Positions 1 to 4,497 of a stretch of 5,601 bases of DNA are shown piece by piece; the first letter of the stretch is position 1; each line of letters begins with the position of its first letter. The translations under genes and the position numbers were made by a program. Location: assembly GCA_013821025.1 (NCBI GenBank), contig JACDHN010000193.1, forward strand, positions 1 through 5,601, in the 5' to 3' direction. This stretch comes from Acidimicrobiia bacterium. Lineage in GTDB: Bacteria > Actinomycetota > Acidimicrobiia > Acidimicrobiales > Ilumatobacteraceae. The notes under the pieces were generated by a model. It did not search any database, was not told the origin of the DNA, and saw only the letters and a program-made list of their open reading frames with translations.

Positions 1-2
1 AA

Positions 3-122
3 CGAGATCAGCACCTCGGCGCCTCGGTTCGCAACAAGCGCTTCGCCTGGTATCTCGATGATCACCACGGCGACGGTATCGTCGCCGCCACCTGCAAAGC
101 ACCTGCCGGCGTCAACGAAACC
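3..122 (+). pseudogene. YjbR/MmcQ-like protein, 5'-open and 3'-truncated fragment
   Basis: The frame starting at position 3 is open from the window edge and reads like the central part of YjbR/MmcQ (DUF419) proteins: a DQHLGASVRNKRFAWYL stretch, then DDHHGDGIVAATCKAP and AGVNE. In that family a strand with V-R-x-K-x-F-A/G-x-Y-L is followed by a D/E-H-H-G-D-G turn and a 'CKAP-G-xxE' segment, which is what is seen. These are small proteins of about 110-130 residues with a double-wing fold; their function is poorly known. Resemblance ends near 122, where the same bases begin to read as a methyltransferase gene on the other strand. The last third of the family, usually ending in a W-V-G-x-R/W-L-D motif, is missing. 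The frame then stays open by chance to 593. Assignment is from remembered family features, not a search. Confidence 0.6.
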
Positions 123-247
123 ATGCCCACCCAGGCCCTCCCGAGTTTCTCGGCGGCGTCGATGGTCGTGCCACAGCCGCAGAACGGGTCGAGGACGACG
201 TCGCCTTCGTTCGAGCTCGTGGCGATGACCCGCTCCAACAGGGCCAT
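122..247 (-). pseudogene. Site-specific DNA methyltransferase (N4/N6, beta-class) fragment
   Basis: About 42 residues carry the unmistakable SAM-binding motif of N6-adenine/N4-cytosine methyltransferases (Pfam N6_N4_Mtase): ALLERVIATSSNEGDVVLDP, then FCGCGTT, then IDAAEKLGRAWVG. In intact enzymes of this layout the block sits near the C-terminus after the DPPY catalytic motif, is preceded by Y-P-T-x-K-P, and is followed by I-D-I-T-H-L-A. Here the catalytic motif and target-recognition region are absent and similarity stops after WVGM, so this is a remnant with no expected activity. The reading frame runs on to 62 without resemblance. It begins with ATG at 247-245, 18 bases past the stop of the PKD gene (266-268), and AAAGGAG lies between the two, but that coupling looks accidental because the fragment starts mid-domain. 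Confidence 0.8.
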
Positions 248-265
248 TTTCGGAGGGTCTCCTTT

Positions 266-690
266 CTACGGTGAGCTCGCCTGGCGCAGCCGCTGGGCGA
301 GGAACGATGCCCGCATCAACTCCGTGCGGGGTGCCGCATCGTCGAGGACGATGCCCTCGATCTCGACCATCACGTCGAGGAAGTTCATGGTCGTGCCGCC
401 GCTGAGCGGCACGACGGCCTCGTGGGAGACCGCGCCCGAGGCGAAGTGCAACCACCCGGCCAGGAGGTCAGCGGTGGCCACGGCACGCTTGTCGTTCCCC
501 GACGGCGAGAGCACGGCGTCGGCGTCGGCCGCCGTGGCCAGAATGGTGTGCTCGGAGAACACCCCGGATACGAAGTTCACGATATCGAGGTAGCCCTCGA
601 GGCTTGCGGCATCGACCTGCGGGTTGCCGTCACCGGAGTACTGGTGTTTCCAGTAACCGTTGCCGAAAGTGCCGTCGGCGTCACCCACCA
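266..690 (-). other. Conserved C-terminal module of the PKD protein
   Basis: About 140 residues after the last PKD domain begin with TFGNGYWKHQYSGDGNPQVD, continue through a region rich in small and hydrophobic residues (GYLDIVNFVSGVFSE, KRAVATADLLAGWLHFASGA) and end in a probable helix (ELMRASFLAQRLRQA). The G-x-W-K-x-Q opening, the 'IVNxxSxVF' segment and the 'LLAxWLxFASGAV' segment recur, as I recall, at the C-termini of other actinobacterial PKD or Calx-beta surface proteins. I know no assigned function. The composition suggests a compact alpha-helical domain. No LPxTG motif or terminal membrane helix is visible, so it does not look like a sortase anchor. Confidence 0.55.
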
Positions 691-733
691 CCACCTTTGC
701 CGCGTCGTCCCCGTCGCTGCCGCCATCGTCGTC

Positions 734-757
734 GGTGACGGTGACGGTGACGGTGAC
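734..757. repeat. Four tandem GGTGAC units inside the PKD gene
   Basis: Four exact 6-bp copies encode alternating Val-Thr on - (VTVTVTVT, the last beta strand of the third PKD domain). Alternating VT strands are normal for PKD domains. The unit length is a multiple of three, so copy-number change would not shift the frame. Confidence 0.8.
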
Positions 758-874
758 GCCGATCGTCGCCACGCCCGGCGTGGCGAAGATGACGGTGGTC
801 CCGTCACTGGCGAGGAAGGGGAAGATCCCGAGAGGGCTCGGGAACGGGTCGGGCCCCACTCCGTCGTTGAAGGA

Positions 875-889
875 GGTGGTGGTGGTGGT
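875..889. repeat. Five tandem GGT units inside the PKD gene
   Basis: GGT repeated five times on +, read on - as five ACC codons (Thr) in a GQTTTTTSF loop of the third PKD domain. Low-complexity coding repeat; slippage would change the number of Thr residues only. Confidence 0.8.
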
Positions 890-2151
890 CTGGCCCGAGG
901 CCCACGCGAAGGTCAGGTCGTCGGAGCCGGGATCGGTGGCCGAGGCGGCGTGGTCCTGAGGCGTGTCGATCCGCCCGACGAAGGCGTCGCCGCCGGGGAA
1001 CGAGACGGTGCCGGTGGGGTCGAGCGTGACGTCGGGCTCGAGGTTCGCCACCGCCACCGACACCGTGTCGGATCCGGACCCGCCGTCGTCGTCGGTGATG
1101 GTCACCGTCACCGTGAACGTGCCGTTGTCGCCGTACGCGTGGGAGGCGACCAGGTCGCCGGACCCGGCACCCTGGTCCAGGGCCGTCGGGTCGGGCCGTC
1201 CCGTCGCCCCAGTCGATCGCTGCCGTATGGGTGTCGAGGATCCCGGGATCGGTGAAGGTGGCCGTAACCGTCGCCGTACTGCCCTCGTCGATGGCGTCGC
1301 CCACTGCCGACACGCTCGGGTCCACGTTCTCCACGGTGACGGTGGTCGTGTCGCTGGCCGACAGCCCTCCCGGGTCGGTCACGGTCAGGGTGAGATCGTC
1401 CACGGTGTCGTCGACACCGGAGTACACCGGCGTGGGCGACGTGGCGTCGTCAAGGTTGGCCGTCGGAGTCCAGGAGTAGCTCAGCGTGTCGCCGTCGGGG
1501 TCGGTGGACCCGGTGCCGTCCAGCACGACCGTGTCCTCTTCGGCCACGACGTAGGGCCCGCCGGCATCGGCGACCGGGGGCCGGTTGACCGCCTCCCGGG
1601 CTTCCTGTTTGATCTGCTCCGACAGCTCGAAGGTGAGCTCCTCGTGGGGCAGTGGGCCGGGTGATCCGGCATCGGGCGACATGGCCGCCCGGTACTTGAT
1701 GTTCTGCCAGTCGTCGAAGCCGGTCAGGGCGTTCGGCTGAGAGAAGCCCACGGCCCGGTCCTGCTCGTCGTCGCCGGCTGACGCCGTGTTGCAGGTGCGG
1801 TCGGGTCCCGTGGTGACGGCGCCGCCCTGGACCACGTCGTCTCCCCCCGGGGCGGTGTCGAGCACGTCGTCGTCGCCGTCGGTGACGCAGACCCGGTCGC
1901 CGTTGATGTCTACGTTGACGCCGCTTTCGAAGGGCGGCAGGCCGCTGCTGTCCCAGTCCCAATCCAGCCCCAGGCGGCCATCGCCGGCCCGGGTGGTGCG
2001 GCCCGGGTCGACCCAGTAGATCGCCGCGTTTCCGTCACTGACCCCGTTCGTCTCGTTCAGGTTGGTCTCGTCGAGGTCGGGAAGGGCCGATCCCGAGTAG
2101 CCGATGGTCGAATTGTCCACCAGCAGGTCGGGGTCGAAGCCGGTGGCGCCC

Positions 2152-2161
2152 CAGGCATCCC
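2152..2161 (+). repeat. Left short inverted-repeat copy near the inversion breakpoint
   Basis: CAGGCATCCC here is the reverse complement, with one mismatch (8 contiguous matches), of GAGATGCCTG at 3367-3376. The two copies flank the inverted protease half. A second possible pairing uses TCAGG at 2164-2168 with CCTGA at 3373-3377, which puts the catalytic/C-terminal join in frame. Both repeats are very short, so which one took part, if either, is not settled. Confidence 0.45.
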
Positions 2162-2171
2162 AGTCAGGAGT

Positions 2172-3369
2172 TTCGCGCCCGTGGTCGGTTCTCTTCGCGT
2201 GCGTCGGACTCCTAGCGAGCACCGTCGTCACCGCTGCGCCCGCCGCTGCCGTCGACATGGTCGACGTGACGGTGACGATCATCAAGTTCGAAGTCCTCGA
2301 CGACCCGGACCCGGCGCCGTTCCAAGGTGACGGCGACTTCTTCGGTCGCGTCCGAATCGGCTCCAACCCGTTCCAGGACAACGAGTCCGACCAGATCGAG
2401 TCCAACGGCGCCTTTTTGCCGTACTGGACCTTCACCAACACCGTGGACCGCGACGCCATGCCGTCCACGACCGTGACCATCCAGATCCTCGACGACGACA
2501 CCGGCTTGGCGGCGCCTGACGACCTCATCGACCTCGACCCCATCGACAACGACCTCGACCTGGCCCTGTCGCTCGATCTCGACACGGGGTTCTGGACCGG
2601 CGACGTCCCGCAGAACACCGGCTTCAGCGAGGGGGATGGCGACACCGAGCACGCCGGCGTCTTCGAAGGCGGCGAGCGAGGTCGGATCTGGTTCGACATC
2701 TCGCTCAGCTCCACCGGCGACATCGACGGCGACGGCATCCCCGACGGTGTCGAGCGCTTCGGCATCCGCGACGCCGGAGGCAACGTCACCACCGACATGG
2801 CCGCGTTGGGCGCCGATCCCTGCCGATCGACCGTCGCCATCGAGATCGACCACCTCGTCGCCCCCGACCACGATCACCGACCGGACCCGGCGGCATTGCA
2901 AGAGGCCGTCGACGCCTTTGGCGACGCACCGGTGGCAGCGGTGACCGACTGCCCCTACGCCGGCTTTCCGGCCGAGCCGTCCGGCGTGAACCTGGTGATC
3001 GATGACGACGACGCCATCGACGTCACCGCCGCCGTCGACGAAGCCGACTTCGGCATCGCCCAGCTCGACGCCCAGCGGGAGTCCGACTTCGACCCCGACC
3101 GGGAGCCCTACTTCTTCTACAACGTCTGGGCCCACACCATCGACGGCTCCTCGAGCTCAGGCGTGTGCTGCTCGACGAAGAAGGGCTTCATGGTGACGCT
3201 CGGGAACTGGAGCGGGCAGAACGGCACGGTCCGCGACCAGTCGGGAACGCTCATCCACGAGCTCGGCCACACCCTCGGATTGGGCCACGGCGGTGGCGAC
3301 GGCGTGAACTTCAAGCCCAACTACCTGAGCGTCATGAACTATCGCTACCAGACCATAGGCATCCCGGAG
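2172..3369 (+). pseudogene. N-terminal and catalytic half of a secreted metzincin-type metalloprotease, separated from its start codon and C-terminus
   Basis: The frame (TCG at 2173) starts inside a signal peptide: a hydrophobic stretch WSVLFACVGLLAST, then APAAA with likely signal-peptidase I cleavage after 2250. A beta-rich region of about 150 residues follows, then an Asp-rich Ca-binding motif DIDGDGIPDGVE (2719-2754, thrombospondin type-3-like), then a region containing ADPCRSTVAIEIDHLVAPDH and CPYAGFPAEPSGVNLVIDDD. The zinc site HELGHTLGLGH is at 3256-3288 (HExxHxxGxxH; three His ligands and the catalytic Glu). A Met-turn SVMNY is at 3328-3342, which together define the metzincin clan. 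Resemblance ends after YQTIGIPE at about 3369. There is no plausible start of its own: upstream to 2104 is antisense to the C-terminal half. The frame runs by chance into the lipoprotein gene, so an automatic caller would report a false 570-residue fusion (2104-3816). Predicted to be exported if reassembled; substrate unknown. Confidence 0.85.
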
Positions 3370-3375
3370 ATGCCT
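3357..3375. repeat. Perfect 7-bp palindrome at the right inversion breakpoint
   Basis: AGGCATC (3357-3363), a 5-base loop CCGGA, and GATGCCT (3369-3375). The left arm belongs to the end of the catalytic half (IGIP codons). The right arm, read on -, belongs to the orphan gene start (MGFRH codons). The palindrome may therefore have been formed when the two ends were brought together by inversion. AGGCATC is also found at 2153-2159. Confidence 0.6.
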
Positions 3376-3397
3376 GAACCCCATCCGTTCCCCTCCC
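3370..3397 (-). promoter_or_regulatory. Orphan ribosome-binding site and start codon of the protease gene
   Basis: On - a strong Shine-Dalgarno sequence GGGAGGGG (3397-3390) precedes an ATG (3384-3382) by 5 bases, followed by codons for MGFRH. In the present arrangement this start reads MGFRHLRDAYGLVAIV and continues antisense to the catalytic region, stopping at 3157 after 75 residues; no known domain is seen there. If the 2172-3369 segment were flipped, the same start would run into the SRPWSVLFACVGLL signal-peptide core with an arginine-containing n-region, which fits a secretory leader. The frame across that join is off by one base at the most likely cut point, so a small indel or a slightly different cut is needed. 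Confidence 0.55.
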
Positions 3398-3436
3398 TGA
3401 TTGCCGCAGCGTCGCTTCCACGCGCGAGACTGTCTG

Positions 3437-3465
3437 ATCTTGCACCGGTCTCTTTGTCATGTCAA
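3437..3465 (-). promoter_or_regulatory. Possible sigma-70-type promoter upstream of the orphan protease start
   Basis: On - a consensus -35 hexamer TTGACA (3465-3460) is followed after 17 bases by CAAGAT (3442-3437), a weak -10 match that keeps the conserved A at position 2 and T at position 6. It lies about 53 bases upstream of the ATG at 3384 and points into the inverted segment. The region is shared with the divergent lipoprotein gene at 3481. The poor -10 makes this tentative. Confidence 0.35.
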
Positions 3466-3480
3466 GCACCTTTTGTCCGT

Positions 3481-3816
3481 ATGAGCGCCTCCCCCGGGCT
3501 GGCCGTTCGACGGAGGGTGGCGGTGGCGGGTCTGGGCGTGGCGATGGCGCTCGTCGGCGCGTGCGACGACGTTGGCTCCGACCCGCCCGACCCGGCTCCC
3601 TCTGACGGAGCGTCTGACGGGGGGCGGGAGCGTCCGCCCTCGCCGCTGCCCGAGGCGATCGCACCGCGCGTCCAGCTCTTGCACGTCGAATGCCGGGCTG
3701 GCGACCTCGACGCCTGCCGGGAGCTTGCCGTCATCGCTCCATCCGGGTCGGTCGAGCAGCGCTTCGGCGCCACGTGCGGGAATCGGGAGGCTGCGGACGC
3801 CTGCGGGCGGCTGTGA
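3481..3816 (+). CDS. Putative small lipoprotein, unknown function
   Basis: A 111-residue protein beginning MSASPGLAVRRR, with an arginine n-region, a short hydrophobic core (VAVAGLGVAMAL) and a lipobox V-G-A-C with the lipidated Cys28 at 3562-3564, so it should be anchored on the outer face of the membrane. A Pro/Ser/Asp-rich linker (about residues 29-60) follows. The tail has four Cys in the pattern C-x2-GDLDAC-REL, then TCGN and DACGRL; such a 'C..GD..AC..L' tail with a 'G.TCG' element recurs, as I recall, at the ends of many actinobacterial membrane proteins. The start at 3481 was chosen for its signal sequence. No clear Shine-Dalgarno precedes it, and the upstream open frame to 2104 is the chance fusion with the protease half. 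It is divergent from the presumed protease promoter. Not assigned to a named family. Confidence 0.6.
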   Translation: MSASPGLAVRRRVAVAGLGVAMALVGACDDVGSDPPDPAPSDGASDGGRERPPSPLPEAIAPRVQLLHVECRAGDLDACRELAVIAPSGSVEQRFGATCGNREAADACGRL

Positions 3817-4021
3817 CCTCCCATCTGGCACCGGCGTGGGCATTCGTCAAGGCCCAGGCGGCGACATCGGGATCGATCGGGTCGGTGTGCTGGCCGGCGA
3901 ATCGACCCCACGAGGACGTGCCGGCGAGGCGCTGCCCACCTCCACGGGAACGCGCTGCGGTCCGCTACCAGCCGCGAACGGCGCTGAACAGCTCGAGGCA
4001 CGCGTCGATCACGTAGCTAAC
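3817..4021. other. Gap without recognisable gene
   Basis: About 200 bases between the lipoprotein stop and the start of transposase similarity. Open frames exist on both strands (for example on - a WALTNAHAGARWEV stretch, and on + one ending RTALNSSRHASIT), but none has an RBS, a start or a family feature I recognise. It may hold a remnant of the sequence into which the first insertion sequence went. Confidence 0.4.
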
Positions 4022-4440
4022 CTAAAGCACACCCGCTGGGCCTTGGTGAAGGATCCCAACGACCTCAGCGACGCCCAGCTCGACTTGCTCCACACGCTGC
4101 GCCGAGAGCGGTCTGTTCTCTACCGCTGGCAACTCAAAGAGGCCCTGCGCGACCTGTTCCGCCTCGCTGATCCCGCCGACGCACCTGCCCATCTTCGAGT
4201 GGTGGCTGGCCTGGGCTTGCCGGTGCCGCATCCCCGCCTTCGTCACCTTCTCCAGGACCGTGCGAGCCAACCGGGAGCGCATCCTCGCTGCCGTCGAGCT
4301 CGGCCTGTCGAACTCGAAGCTCGAGGGGCTCAACCGCAAGATCCGCTTGATCAACCACCGCGGCTACGGCCACCACTCAGCAGCCGCCTTGATCGCCATC
4401 ATCTACCTCTGTTGCGGAGACATCACCGTCGACCTGCCCT
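4022..4440 (+). pseudogene. ISL3-family transposase, C-terminal fragment with frameshift
   Basis: The frame from 4022 reads LKHTRWALVKDPNDLSDAQL, then YRWQLKEALRDLFRLADPAD. Near 4190-4200 the frame changes, and similarity continues in another frame with FEWWLAWACRCRIPAFVTFS, RTVRANRERILAAVELGLS and NSKLEGLNRKIRLINHRGYG, ending near YLCCGDITVDLPF. This is the C-terminal third of an ISL3 (DDE_Tnp_ISL3) transposase. The catalytic Glu is in KLEGLN (4323-4325). The zinc ribbon and both catalytic Asp residues are missing, so it cannot transpose by itself. The frameshift is a single base: removing one C after CATCTT restores HLEWWLAWACRC. The reading frame runs on past the family's usual end toward the next element, suggesting its 3' end was replaced by insertion of that element near 4472. 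Confidence 0.85.
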
Positions 4441-4472
4441 TCGGGGTCTCCTGGGTAACGGCGCCAAAACGG

Positions 4473-4497
4473 GCTCTCCTGCCGGTTGAGTGGGTCA
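4473..4497 (+). repeat. Presumed left terminal inverted repeat of the ISL3 element
   Basis: The sequence begins GGCTCTCCTGCCGGTTGAGT and runs to GGGTC, ending at the transposase stop (TGA complement at 4495-4497). ISL3 elements of actinobacteria typically end in a repeat beginning GGCTCTT with a conserved GAGTGGGT segment about 17 bases in, which this resembles. The partner end is not in the window. Confidence 0.55.

Larger units (their letters stand above)
266..2171 (-). pseudogene. C-terminal part of a secreted metzincin/PKD-repeat protein, cut from its N-terminus and frameshifted
   Basis: From about 2171 downward the frame reads TPDWDAWGATGFDPDLL, then IGYSGSALPDLDE, a glycine/aspartate-rich stretch with VNVDINGD (a possible Ca site), TCNTASAGDD and GFDDWQNIKYRA. 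In actinobacterial secreted metalloproteases this region directly follows the SVMNY Met-turn. Next come three PKD domains: about 1587-1325 (starts RPPVADAGGPY, ends TVTVENVDP), 1325-1045 (AAIDWGDGT, later HAYGDNGTFTVTVTITDDDG) and 1045-690 (ends TVTVTVTDDDGG). The piece ends with a C-terminal module and a TAG at 268-266. There is no start codon, signal peptide or catalytic motif at its 5' end. Near 1188-1200 the frame changes: DWGDGTA is followed by DPTALDQGAGSG only if one C is removed from a CCC run (plus-strand GGG at 1193-1195). The matching N-terminal half lies next to it on +, so this looks like one gene split by an inversion. Open frames continue upstream on - to 2840, but they are antisense to the N-terminal half. 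Confidence 0.85.

Noticed and set aside
62..247. Methyltransferase fragment as a deliberate small protein translated after the PKD gene
   Set aside because: It starts in the middle of a known domain and lacks the catalytic motif; the AAAGGAG upstream is probably fortuitous.
123..593. Long + strand open frame beginning MPTQALPSFSAAS
   Set aside because: It is the chance continuation of the YjbR-like frame through sequence antisense to the methyltransferase and PKD protein; no domain of its own.
734..757. Tandem repeat considered as CRISPR or phase-variable tract
   Set aside because: Units are 6 bp without spacers and in frame, encoding an ordinary PKD beta strand; length change would not switch the gene.
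422..1255. + strand open frame of 277 codons, Gly/Arg/Val-rich
   Set aside because: Antisense shadow of the PKD gene; composition typical of a GC-rich opposite strand, with no start signal.
2212..3135. - strand open frame of 307 codons, Val/Gly/Asp-rich
   Set aside because: Antisense of the protease N-half, which has the recognisable signal peptide and zinc site on +.
3157..3384. 75-residue - strand ORF with a strong RBS as an independent small gene
   Set aside because: Only its first five codons look like gene sequence; the rest is antisense to the metzincin active site, fitting a severed gene start better.
3832..4001. Possible - strand peptide with WALTNAHAGARWEV
   Set aside because: No start, RBS or recognisable family; interrupted by stops nearby, so not called as a gene.
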